The notes under the pieces: generated by a model
Databases searched by the model: none
What the model was told of the DNA's origin: nothing
Seen by the model: the letters and a program-made list of their open reading frames with translations, nothing else
Translations under genes and position numbers: made by a program
Part shown: in pieces, positions 1-7,762 of the stretch
How positions within the stretch are numbered: position 1 is the first letter of the stretch
Layout: each line of letters opens with the position of its first letter
Source: Lentisphaeria bacterium
Lineage (GTDB): Bacteria > Verrucomicrobiota > Lentisphaeria > Victivallales > Victivallaceae
Assembly (NCBI GenBank): GCA_900768515.1
Contig: CAAGDG010000157.1
Span: 1-10,275, forward strand
Direction: 5' to 3'
DNA: 10,275 nt

Positions 1-1164
1 CACAACTCCCTGTTTGGAGGGTTTCACCTCGTGAATCACCAGTTCAATGCGATGACGATCATCGGAGAAGTAATCGGAGGAGAGCCTCCGCAACCTTTCG
101 CCGACCGCGGCCGGCTCGTAACCGCCCAACTCCGTGACCGCGTCGCGGAACAGCAGACACCCTGCAATGCCGAGCTGCTCTTTGATTCCGGGAGTGCGGT
201 GAAAGAGCGCGGCGTAACGTTCGGCGACCGCCTCCGGCAGGATGTTCCCCTGAAAGGCGACGTAATAAAGCGGGAAATCACACTCCCGGATGTAGTGCGG
301 CAGCGTCGAAACCGCAAGCTGATCGTTTCCGAACACAGGCAGTTCAATCTTGAGTTCCCGCATCACCCGGCCGAACACCTGAAGATTTTCCGGTGTGTCC
401 GTGAAGATGACCGCATCAATGTCGGTGTTCTCGTAAAGACGTTTCAGCGGCTGAAGGAAGTGGCTCTCGTTCGCCGGCGGAATGAAATCGATCCGGTGGA
501 TTTCATGAAAGAAGTCATCCCGCCGGAGCTGCCCGGTCAACAGATTCGTAAACACGGAACTGTATGAGTCCGTCCCGGTGGAAATGAACAGCAGATTCCG
601 GCATTCCATCTGCTTGAGTTTCGCAATCAGCGGATCGAACAGCAGCCGCGTCGGGTAAAGGGATCCGAAGATATCCGGCTCCAGCGCCGGCAACTCCGAG
701 GACAGCGGCGAAAACGGCGCGAGCGCCGGCAATGCGTAATGCTGGCAGAGCGTCCGCACCTCCCGCAGACGCGAAGTGGAGACCGGTCCGATCAGACAGG
801 CGAGATCAGATTGGTCGCAGAGCTTGCGGACCGCGAGGCGGGTTTCGTAACTCTCCGCGGCGACTTCCGCGTAATCGACTTCCACCGGTTTTCCGAGAAT
901 GCCGCCATCCATATTCAGAAGCAGAGCGATCCGGCCGATGCCCTGCGCGACCTCCGAAATATAGGATTGATCCTCATACGTTCCGAGTACGGCGATGTGC
1001 CAGACGTCGCAGCGGTTCACCGCCTTCGCACGCCGCCCGGCATGCGCGTCAAATCCATCATCCTGCGAAATCCGGCCGAAGCGGAATATTCCGAATGAAT
1101 CGAGTGCCAGAAACAGGCACAGCACCCCCAGCAGAAGAATGACGGTCCAGTAGATTTTCTTCAT
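1..1164 (-). CDS. Type 1 periplasmic (LivJ-like) substrate-binding protein, 3' end outside window
   Basis: The frame is open for 388 codons from ATG at 1164 to the window edge, with no stop, so the C-terminus is not seen. The start is supported by AGGAGA six bases upstream. The protein opens with MKKIYWTVILLLGVLCLFLAL, an uncleaved anchor or signal peptide with no lipobox. It then shows the type 1 periplasmic binding fold typical of branched-chain amino acid binding proteins: a first beta strand HIAVLGTYED, the segment GIGRIALLLNMDGGILGKPV, then CLIGPVSTSRLREV and ALPALAPFSP. A second lobe contains NLLFISTGTDSYSSVF and IDAVIFTDTPENLQVFGRVM. Members bind small ligands such as amino acids or amides for ABC import or sensing; the ligand here cannot be read. 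It lies 18 bases after the second exporter ABC gene, so it is probably the last visible gene of that operon. No import permease is in view. Confidence 0.85.
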   Translation of the reverse strand, partial: MKKIYWTVILLLGVLCLFLALDSFGIFRFGRISQDDGFDAHAGRRAKAVNRCDVWHIAVLGTYEDQSYISEVAQGIGRIALLLNMDGGILGKPVEVDYAEVAAESYETRLAVRKLCDQSDLACLIGPVSTSRLREVRTLCQHYALPALAPFSPLSSELPALEPDIFGSLYPTRLLFDPLIAKLKQMECRNLLFISTGTDSYSSVFTNLLTGQLRRDDFFHEIHRIDFIPPANESHFLQPLKRLYENTDIDAVIFTDTPENLQVFGRVMRELKIELPVFGNDQLAVSTLPHYIRECDFPLYYVAFQGNILPEAVAERYAALFHRTPGIKEQLGIAGCLLFRDAVTELGGYEPAAVGERLRRLSSDYFSDDRHRIELVIHEVKPSKQGVV

Positions 1165-1182
1165 GAAGAGTCTCCTCTTTTC

Positions 1183-2754
1183 TTACAGCATCTGTCTCTC
1201 CGCAAGTTTCCGGAAAACGCCGTTGCGGCTCATGAGTTCGCCGAAGGTGCCGGCCTCCTGAATCACGCCCCGGTCCAGGACATAAATGCGATCCGCGTTG
1301 ATGATCGTCGAAAGACGGTGGGCGATGATGATTCTCGTAACATTCAGCTTCTCGACATTGCGCCGGATGCTCTCCTGGGTTTCGTTGTCAAGCGCACTGG
1401 TGGATTCATCCATGATCAGAATGGCCGGATGCCGGATCAGTGCGCGGGCGATGAGAATCCGCTGCTGCTGCCCGCCGGAAAGGACTCCTTCGGCAACATG
1501 GGTGTCGATTCCCATCGGCATTGCGGCGATCTCCCTGTCCAGCGCGGCCAGCCGGACCGCTTCCATGACTTCGTCCAGCGAGCAATCGATTCCGGTTGTG
1601 ATATTTTCCAGAATGCTCCCCGGCATGATCCGGCTGTTCTGAAGGATCACCCCGAGCTGCCGCCGGACCGAGTTGACATCGAGCTCCCGAAGATCCTGTC
1701 CGCTGTACAGGATGCTGCCGTTCCCGGGAGTGTCGAATCCCAGCAGCAGCCGGACCAGCGAACTCTTGCCCGCTCCGGAAGGACCGACGATCGCCACAAA
1801 TTCACCGGGCCGGACCGAAAAGGAAATGTCACGCAGAACCGGCGGCTGTTCCGGAGAGTATCCGAAAGTGACGTGGGAAAATTCGAGCGAACCATCGAGC
1901 TTCGCCGCCGGAGGAGATCCTCCGGGAGACTCCACCTCCGACTTCAGAAACACGTTCAATCGTTCGAGTTCCGGTTTCCGGGAGGCCAGCTGCCAGAGCC
2001 CCTCGGCTATCGCGACGACGGCGGCCTGAAAACTGGAGAAAGCCGTCAGAAACGCGAGGAACCCGGAGAGTTCCAGGCTTCCGCGCCACACCTTCCCGAT
2101 CAGAAAGAAGAACACCAGATTGATGACCGCCGGCAGGACGATGCTGATCACCTCCATCGTTCCCAGGCCGGCGAAATAGCGGTCGCAGGCCTGTTTCTCG
2201 CGAATGAACTCCTCGAGGAAACGGTTCTCGACGGATTCCTCGGCTCCGGCGCCCCGCACCTTGGCGATTCCGCCGAAGACCTGCCGCAGGAATCCAGCCT
2301 CCCAACCGACTTTTTCCGCCGAGATCCGCAGCGGTTTCCGCAGCTTCACGAACAGGAGGAACAGCAGAAACACGTAGACCAGAACCAGGGGAATCGCCAC
2401 CAGGGTCAGCCTCCAGCTGTAATAGAAAAGCATGACGATGCTGCACAGTGCGAAAATCGAACTCAGAAACTGCCGGGACATCACCTGAAACATCAGCTCC
2501 TGAAGGCGCACTACCGAGAACATCCGCGTACAGAGGTCTCCGGCGCTGTGCTTTCGGAAAAAACCGACCGGCAGCTGGAAAATCCGGTCGAACAACGCCG
2601 CCATGAGCCGCTCCAGCGTCGAAGAACCGAACAACAGCAGACACAGCTGCGGAACCGCGTTCAGAATCACCGTTCCCAGCGTCAGCGTCAGCAATAGTAT
2701 CAGCAGCTGCCACAGCTCCCCGGTATTCGCGGTCGGAATGATCTTCCCCGTCAC
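1183..2754 (-). CDS. NHLP-type ABC exporter permease/ATPase, apparently N-terminally truncated
   Basis: The open frame gives 523 residues from a GTG at 2754; an unbroken frame exists but the true start is probably lost. It is an ABC exporter half with a C-terminal ATPase: Walker A GPSGAGKSS at 324-332, Q-loop around 372, signature LSGGQQQR at 425, Walker B ending in MDES (Asp449, Glu450) and the switch His479. All catalytic residues are kept. The wording of the ATPase (GQDLRELDV, LGVILQNSRIMPGSI, MPMGIDTHVAEG) matches the NHLM/NHLP bacteriocin-system ATP-binding subunit. The membrane part contains helices equivalent to TM2-TM6 and the coupling loop LPVGFFRKHSAGDL, but TM1 and the N-terminal region usual for this family are absent. 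There is no convincing ribosome binding site before the GTG. The frame overlaps the end of the preceding ABC gene by four bases. I infer a deletion at about 2760-2775. The ATPase could still fold; export function is doubtful. Confidence 0.85.
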   Translation of the reverse strand: MTGKIIPTANTGELWQLLILLLTLTLGTVILNAVPQLCLLLFGSSTLERLMAALFDRIFQLPVGFFRKHSAGDLCTRMFSVVRLQELMFQVMSRQFLSSIFALCSIVMLFYYSWRLTLVAIPLVLVYVFLLFLLFVKLRKPLRISAEKVGWEAGFLRQVFGGIAKVRGAGAEESVENRFLEEFIREKQACDRYFAGLGTMEVISIVLPAVINLVFFFLIGKVWRGSLELSGFLAFLTAFSSFQAAVVAIAEGLWQLASRKPELERLNVFLKSEVESPGGSPPAAKLDGSLEFSHVTFGYSPEQPPVLRDISFSVRPGEFVAIVGPSGAGKSSLVRLLLGFDTPGNGSILYSGQDLRELDVNSVRRQLGVILQNSRIMPGSILENITTGIDCSLDEVMEAVRLAALDREIAAMPMGIDTHVAEGVLSGGQQQRILIARALIRHPAILIMDESTSALDNETQESIRRNVEKLNVTRIIIAHRLSTIINADRIYVLDRGVIQEAGTFGELMSRNGVFRKLAERQML

Positions 2755-4572
2755 GTAAGCGGTCGCCCCCGGGCGGCAAGTTCCGATTCGATCGCCGCGT
2801 CGCGCAGCGAATGCAGCAGGTTTTCGGCGTCGCTCCGGCGCCGGAACATGGTAAGGTTCTCGCCCACGCTCCCCGTGAAGAGAATGATCTCCTGATCCAC
2901 GGTGGCGACGGCACGATGGAACTCCTCCCGGGAATACGCCTCCAGCGGAAGGTCATCGAGCAGGATCTCCCCGGACCATGGAGCGTGAAGCCCGGAGGCA
3001 ATCCGGGCGATCGTACTCTTGCCGGAACCGGAAGCGCCCACCAGTGCGACCCGGGTTCCGGGCTGAAGCGTAAGTGAAAAATCCCGGATGAAGGGCGGTT
3101 CCAGCTTACTGTATCCAAATGAGATATTGCGCAGTTCCAGCTTTCCGCGCCGCACCTTCCGGTCGCTCTGCGGCGCGAAGCGCGATTCCGGCGGATAGTG
3201 CATCACATCTTCGATGCGGTCCTGCGCTCCCTTCAGCTCCTGGATCTCGGTCCCGGCGGATACAAGCTGCGTCACGGGCAGGATGAAGCTGTTCATCAGC
3301 GATTGAAACGCCATCATTCCGCCCAGTGTCAGGTCCCCCCGGATCACCAGCCAGGCGCCGAAACAGAGAATCAGGATGTTGTTGAAACCGAACAGCAAAG
3401 CGGGCAGCACCCCGAAACAGATGCCGGATTTCTGCATCAGCAGCCGTCTGTTCGTATATTCGGCAAGATGGTTCGCCCATTTCCCGTAAAACTCCTGATC
3501 GTACCCGCCCGCAGCGATTCCATCAGCGTGATTCCGGTCATGGATTGATTGAGCAGCTTGACTTCCGCTGCCGTCAGCGCCTGATTGAGCGTCTGCCTTC
3601 CCCGGTTCACCAGAGAAAGCAGCAGAAAATTCAGCACGCGGTCGCCAGCGCTATGCCCGCCAGAACCCCGCTGAACTGAACCATGAGAACCAGAAAAAAC
3701 GTGGCGGTGAAAAGTTTCACGACGTTGTCGGCCACCAGCCGAAAAAATCCGTCGGCGATCTGGGTGTTCATCTGAATTCGCGCCTGAAGATCCGCAGGAT
3801 TGCGCTGCGCAAAAAATTCCACCGGCAGCGAAAGGAGGCGGCGCAGCATCCGAACGCAGCCGTTCACCGCCAGTTGAATCTGCCCGCGCCGCAGAATGAA
3901 CTGCGTCAATCCCGAGAGAACCGCGCTGACCAGAATTGTCAGCGCATAAGCGATCAGCAGCGGATAGAGCCACGACTCCCGGGAAGTCATCACCTCGTCG
4001 ATAAAAATCTGCAGCATGGCCGGCATCAGGATTCCGGGCACGATCAGCAGAATTCCGCTCCAGAGAAGAATGGCTCCGACCGCCTTCACTTTCAGCAGAA
4101 GCGGAAACAGCGTCTGAAAAACGCCGCGCCGGGTTCCCCGCGGCTTGAACTGAGCGGTCGGCGTGAAGGTCAGGACCACGTTGGAAAACGCTTTCCGGAA
4201 AGCCTCCAACGAGTAGCAACACCTCCCCCGCGCCGGGTCATTTACGTAAAAGTTTCTTCCGCGCCTGCCTTCAAACACGACGTAGTGGTTGGCGTTCCAG
4301 AAGAGGATGGAAGGGTACGGCAGGGTTGTGAGCTTCTCCGCCGTCACCCGGTAACCGTGCGCTTCCAGATGGTAGTGCACCTCCGCCGCCTGGAGAATCA
4401 GGGAGGCTTTGCTCCCGTTCCGGGAAACGCCGCAGGCGACCCGCAGCTTCTCCAGCGGCTCATAACAGCGATAATAGGCCAGGATCATACCGAGGCTTGC
4501 CGCGCCGCATTCGGTCGACTCCATCTGGAAAAGCGTGGGCACCCGGTGGACAGATGAACCAAAAAATCTCAT
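2751..4572 (-). pseudogene. NHLP-type C39 peptidase/ABC transporter, two frameshifts and missing the ATPase C-terminus
   Basis: The start ATG at 4572 overlaps the stop of the HlyD gene (ATGA). The N-terminal C39 peptidase, which cleaves leader peptides at the membrane during export, is complete: Gln16, catalytic Cys22 in ESTECGAASLG, His96 in NANHYVVFEG, Asp112 in VNDPARG. Six membrane helices follow, with the coupling loop LPVEFFAQRNPADLQARIQ. The frame then breaks near 3637, where ATA should run into LNFLLLSLVNRGRQ, and again near 3505, where SLRAG should run into YDQEFYGKWANHL. Each break behaves as one missing base. The ATPase has Walker A GASGSGKST (about 3012-3038) and a Q-loop segment ATVDQEIILFTGSVGENL. 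It ends at AARGRPLT with a stop at 2751, before any LSGGQ, Walker B or switch His. The family match is strong over the whole length. As written the gene cannot make a working exporter. Confidence 0.88.
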
Positions 4573-5845
4573 CGACGCGCCCCTTCTTCGCCGATGCCGA
4601 AAAGATGTTCCCGCAGATATGGAAGGATATAGGAGACCGGTCGCCGGAACTGCGTGTTGATGATGAGAGAGCCGACCATGCCGGTCTCGACGGTGGCGCC
4701 CCCGCCGTTGCGGCTGGTCCACTGGAGGCCGCTCCGGGTCTGATCGCTCGGGATGAAGTCGACTTCGACCCGCATGACGGCCCCCTCCTGCGTCAACGTC
4801 CCGGCGAAGTCGCGGTTCTTCAGTTCGGCGCGGATGGAGTCGCAGCTGACCGGGAAGAGACTCACCGAAGCGACGATGCCTTTAATGTAACCGTAGTCTG
4901 CCGCCTGAAGCGCCGACGGAGAAAAATAGACGCTCATGCCGGGACGGATCTTCTTGCCGTCGGCGGCCGGGACATAAGCGAGCAGCCGGATATTTCCCGC
5001 ATGATCCCCGCCGGAGCTGACAATCGCGATGCTCTCTCCGTTCGTCACGGGGTCTCCGGCATGTTTCAGGAGTTCCAGGACAACGCCTCTGTTGTCGGAG
5101 CGCAGCCAGGTGAGTTCCTGATTGCTCTTGAGCACGAGTTCCACCTCCTGCTGCTTGGCAAAGAGTTCGCCCTGCAGCTTGATGTGGTTCTCCTGCTGCT
5201 GCCAGATCGACTCCTCCTGCTCATAAAGGTCCTGCAGCTGAGTGATCAACGTATCGGCGACGGAATTCTCATTGCTGACGTTCTGGCTCAGAATGTTATA
5301 GTAGTCCACCTTACTCGCGACGCCGACATCGCGCAGCTGCCGCTGCATCTCCGCAAGTTCGTGGAGGCGCTTACGGTTTTCCTCCATCAGGGAGACGAGG
5401 TTTTCGATCAGCTTGTTTTTCCTGGAATCGGCCTCTTTCCGTTTCGCGAAGAGGCATCCGTCCCGGCCTGGATCTTCCCGGTCCGCTCCTGAAGTTCCCG
5501 CTGCTCAACCTGCAGTTTGTGAATGTTGAAAAAGACTTCCGGATTGTAAATTCTCCCCAGGATCTGATTCGGAATAATGACGGAACCGGGTTAGATATCC
5601 AGATATTCGATGGTTCCGGAGGTTCTTGCGGTGATGGAGGTGATCCCCTGGGAGCGGATGACCACCCCCGTGCCGGCGACACTGTCGACCAAAGTTCCGA
5701 AGAACCCCCAGTAGATTACGGCCGCAAGACAGATGGTGATTCCCAGCAGCACGCCCCACATCCAGGGAGAAGTTACGTTGGAGATGACATCGGGTTCGGA
5801 ATTGTCGTTTTTCTTCAGTAAGAAGAATTCGGAAAACTGCTTCAT
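4569..5845 (-). pseudogene. NHLP-type HlyD secretion protein with in-frame stop and frameshift
   Basis: This is the membrane-fusion (HlyD-like) protein of an NHLP/NHLM peptide exporter, which would link the inner-membrane ABC transporter to the envelope. I chose ATG at 5845 (MKQFSEFFLLKK); an in-frame TTG at 5884 would add 13 residues. The parts in order are one membrane helix (WMWGVLLGITICLAAVIYWG), a beta-barrel/lipoyl edge (GTGVVIRSQGITSITARTSG), a long coiled-coil hairpin rich in Glu, Gln and Lys, a second lipoyl half (SDNRGVVLELLKHAGDPV) and a C-terminal block (LLAYVPAADGKKIRPGM, GYIKGIVASVSLFP) typical of the NHLP branch. TAA at 5591-5593 interrupts the frame, yet homologous sequence continues in the same frame (PGSVIIPNQILGRIYNPEVF). 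A one-base shift near 5440-5470 then moves the frame to ADSRKNKLIENLVSLMEENR. It is first in the exporter operon, and its stop overlaps the start of the peptidase-ABC gene. Confidence 0.85.
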
Positions 5846-5920
5846 GCAACTCTCTTTCTCTGCATCACTCCTCTGACTGGACAACTGATTGTGGAAGAAT
5901 CTGCATCATGTTGTTGAAAT

Positions 5921-5948
5921 ACTATAACGCCATGCCTGCCGATTGCAA
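5921..5948 (-). promoter_or_regulatory. Probable sigma70-type promoter of the exporter operon
   Basis: Read on the minus strand there is TTGCAA (5948-5943), a 16-base spacer and TATAGT (5926-5921). The -10 box matches consensus at five of six bases and the -35 at four of six. It lies about 75 bases before the HlyD start, in an AT-richer stretch between operons. This is inferred from sequence only. Confidence 0.5.
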
Positions 5949-6050
5949 ATTTCGATTTTATGTTCGGCGCGAAGAAACCGCGTGATGCAATGCGATAAAG
6001 TGTAACTAAAAAGAAAATGTTTCATAATCGGGGACCCCTCGGACGTGAGC

Positions 6051-6118
6051 AAAAAAAACGGATTTTCTGCCTGTTTCTGGAAAATACTCCGACCATTCTC
6101 TCCTGCGATGGAGTTTTC
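6051..6118 (-). promoter_or_regulatory. Three-segment repeat able to form alternative hairpins before a U tract
   Basis: On the minus strand, segment A (6128-6110) and segment C (6077-6060) share a 15-base direct repeat (GAAACAGGCAGAAAA). Segment B (6090-6079, GGAGTATTTTCC) lies between them. B can pair with A (GAAAACTCC, with a two-base bulge) or with C (ATTTTC with GAAAAT). The B:C hairpin is followed by eight U. This could be a weak second terminator behind the tRNA or an attenuator-like switch. Pairing was worked out by eye; no energies were calculated. Confidence 0.35.
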
Positions 6119-6128
6119 TGCCTGTTTC
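6063..6128. repeat. Pair of 15-bp direct repeats
   Basis: TTTTCTGCCTGTTTC occurs at 6063-6077 and again at 6114-6128, with start points 51 bases apart. It sits in the gene-free stretch between the tRNA terminator and the exporter promoter. The flanks also agree in part (GGA before each copy, allowing one or two mismatches). Confidence 0.8.
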
Positions 6129-6138
6129 AGAGGGAAAG

Positions 6139-6185
6139 TAAAAAACGGAATTTTGACGGGCCCGAAAGGTCAGTTCAAAATTCCG
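6139..6185 (-). terminator. Intrinsic terminator behind tRNA-Pro
   Basis: An 11-base perfect inverted repeat (CGGAATTTTGA at 6185-6175 on the minus strand, TCAAAATTCCG at 6156-6146) encloses an 18-base loop with a GC-rich core. It is followed on the minus strand by TTTTTTA. It begins 14 bases after the tRNA CCA, as expected for the tRNA transcript end. Confidence 0.8.
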
Positions 6186-6198
6186 TATACATTGCAAA

Positions 6199-6275
6199 TG
6201 GTCGGGGCGGCGGGGATCGAACCCGCGACTTTCTGCTCCCAAAGCAGACGCGCTGAGCCACTGCGCTACGCCCCG
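6199..6275 (-). tRNA. trnP: tRNA-Pro, anticodon TGG, CCA encoded
   Basis: The 77-base cloverleaf folds completely by eye. The acceptor stem is CGGGGCG with CGCCCCG, the D stem GCGC with GCGC, the anticodon stem TCTGC with GCAGA around loop TTTGGGA (anticodon TGG), the variable loop AAGTC, and the T arm GCGGG-TTCGATC-CCCGC. The discriminator is A, and the 3' CCA is encoded in the DNA. The tRNA has its own promoter upstream and an intrinsic terminator downstream, so it is probably a single-gene transcript. It separates the Tad-like block from the damaged exporter block. Confidence 0.97.
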
Positions 6276-6430
6276 AAAAACGACAATTATATAAAATACT
6301 CCCTCGCGGTCAACGATTCAAAGGCCCAAAACAATTTATTGCAGTTTTTTATCAATGACAGACCGCCCCGAAAACAAACCGCGACGCGCTGCAACGGAAA
6401 AATCCCGCCAGATGCTTCGGCAACGGAAAA
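6276..6430. other. Intergenic stretch between PEGA gene and tRNA-Pro
   Basis: Apart from the tRNA promoter this stretch holds only an 11-base direct repeat, GCAACGGAAAA at 6391-6401 and 6420-6430; the second copy directly abuts the stop of the PEGA lipoprotein gene. I could not find a convincing hairpin-plus-U terminator for the upstream operon here. Confidence 0.6.
6286..6313 (-). promoter_or_regulatory. Sigma70-type promoter of tRNA-Pro
   Basis: On the minus strand TTGACC (6313-6308), a 16-base spacer and TATAAT (6291-6286) are followed ten bases later by the first base of the tRNA. The -10 box is a perfect consensus match and the -35 matches five of six. The upstream side is AT-rich (TTGATAAAAAACTGCAATAA), which may act as an UP-like element. 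Confidence 0.8.
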
Positions 6431-7762
6431 CTATTCATCCGTCACATCAAGTTTCTTCACATAGTCGAGCAAATCGCGCCGAATCGAAAATTTGACGCCC
6501 GGTTCAGGACCGAACAAAATCTCATCCGCCAACTCCTGGTAGAGAACGCCGGTCACCACCCGACCATCCCGGTAACGGATTTCACAATTGGCAATCCAGA
6601 CCTCGATCGGCTTCGGCCGGGTTACCTTCCCCTTCTCTACGACGACCGTGAAACTCTGGGTCGGCGGATTCGCACGCCGGTGAACCAGGGAAATTTCATA
6701 GCGCCCCGCAGAAAGCCCGTCCTTGCGGATCAGTTTCGTCCCGTGAACCGTGTCATTCGACGCCTCTGTGACCGCAAACTTTTTGCCGTCCAGCAGAACT
6801 TCCACTCCCGCCGGACGCACATCCAGTTCGAATCCTCCGGTGCTCTGAATCAGCTGAAGCGTGATCTCATCATGGTAACCCGACGTGACTTCCACCGTCC
6901 GCATCGCCGGATCAAACCCGTCCTTCTCCACCCGGATCTGATGTTTCGCGGCCGGAAGATTGCGGACCACACAGGGTGTGACGCCGCGCTTCACGTTGTC
7001 AACATACACCTCGGCCCCCTCCGGAATGGAAAGGATTTTGATCCCCCCGGGAAGCGCGGTCAGGGGAAACACCTTCTTGAGCTGCTCGCCGCGGCTGATC
7101 GAAATACTCTGCTCCAGCGGTGTGAATCCATCCAGTTCCAGCCGGAACTGGTAACGTCCCTCCGTCAGCTCACCTTCGTAAGGAGTGGTTCCCACCACCT
7201 TGCCGTCGATGGAGAGGCGGGCCTTCGACGGAACCGAATCCACGGAAAGTTTCCCGACATTCTCATCCAGGTCGATCACCACGTCCCGCGGACGTTCATC
7301 ATCGACGGTCCAGTTGACCGAACGCTCGGCGTAACCGGGCATTCGCAACTGGGCGGTGTAAGTCGCGCCCACCTGCTGCTTTTCAAATACGATCGGCGTC
7401 GAACCCACCACCTTGCCGTCGATCACCACCCGCGCGCCGGCCGGCCGGGTCACCAGCATCACCGCCGAGGTCCGCGGCTGAAGTTCCGGAGTCAGTTTCT
7501 TCACTTCATATTTCCCGACCGTGACCATCTGCCAGAGCAGGTCGTGTTTCGGAGAGACAAACTTGAACAGATACGTCCCGGGCCGCAGTTTGAACGACAT
7601 CGGCGCCTCCCCGAGATCATGATCCGCCACCGAAACATTCATTCCGGCCGGACCGGAGATCTCCACCCTCGCCAGCGGCTCCGGTTCACTGCCGCAGCCG
7701 GCGATCAGCAGCAGCAATGCCGCCAGCACGCCCGGCAATCCAAGAACCATCCGTTTTTTCAT
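6431..7762 (-). CDS. Lipoprotein with about five tandem PEGA repeats
   Basis: The 443-residue protein starts at ATG 7762, which overlaps the FHA gene stop (ATGA), so translation is probably coupled. The signal peptide MKKRMVLGLPGVLAALLLL ends in lipobox IAGC with Cys23, so the protein should be lipid-anchored on the outer side of the inner membrane or in the outer membrane. The rest is a row of beta-rich PEGA-type repeats at about 31-94, 100-167, 170-235, 239-304 and 309-388. Repeats 2 to 4 keep the P-x-G/S-A-x-V/L-x-I/V-D/N-G signature best (RPAGARVVIDGKVVGSTP, VPSKARLSIDGKVVGTTP, IPEGAEVYVDN). Repeats 1 and 5 are divergent. A C-terminal piece (390-443, RYRDGRVVTGVLYQEL) is not PEGA and may be a small SH3-like barrel. 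PEGA proteins are generally surface-layer or envelope-binding scaffolds. The partner is unknown, but the link to the FHA gene suggests a shared complex. Confidence 0.88.
   Translation of the reverse strand: MKKRMVLGLPGVLAALLLLIAGCGSEPEPLARVEISGPAGMNVSVADHDLGEAPMSFKLRPGTYLFKFVSPKHDLLWQMVTVGKYEVKKLTPELQPRTSAVMLVTRPAGARVVIDGKVVGSTPIVFEKQQVGATYTAQLRMPGYAERSVNWTVDDERPRDVVIDLDENVGKLSVDSVPSKARLSIDGKVVGTTPYEGELTEGRYQFRLELDGFTPLEQSISISRGEQLKKVFPLTALPGGIKILSIPEGAEVYVDNVKRGVTPCVVRNLPAAKHQIRVEKDGFDPAMRTVEVTSGYHDEITLQLIQSTGGFELDVRPAGVEVLLDGKKFAVTEASNDTVHGTKLIRKDGLSAGRYEISLVHRRANPPTQSFTVVVEKGKVTRPKPIEVWIANCEIRYRDGRVVTGVLYQELADEILFGPEPGVKFSIRRDLLDYVKKLDVTDE

Noticed and set aside
1318..2697. A 459-codon open frame on the plus strand
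   Set aside because: It lies opposite the clearly recognised ABC permease/ATPase gene. Its product is rich in Arg, Gln, His and Pro with no family features, as expected for an antisense shadow in GC-rich DNA.
3500..3640. Programmed ribosomal frameshifting instead of mutation
   Set aside because: No X-XXY-YYZ slippery heptamer sits at either break, and nearby genes of this family do not need a shift. The accompanying stop codon and deletion also favour decay or sequence error.
5845..5884. TTG at 5884 as the HlyD start
   Set aside because: The extra 13 residues add no family similarity, whereas ATG at 5845 gives the usual short N-terminus before the membrane helix.
6030..6038. GGGGACCCC palindrome as a terminator
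   Set aside because: With a one-base centre it cannot form a hairpin, and no U tract follows it. It could be a protein-binding site, but nothing supports that.
6199..6275. tRNA-Pro as an integration site for an exporter island
   Set aside because: I found no second copy of the tRNA 3' end in the window and no integrase. The idea remains possible only with sequence beyond the window.
6006..6464. Short open frames on both strands across the tRNA region
   Set aside because: They run through the tRNA and its terminator, and have no plausible ribosome binding sites or recognisable domains.
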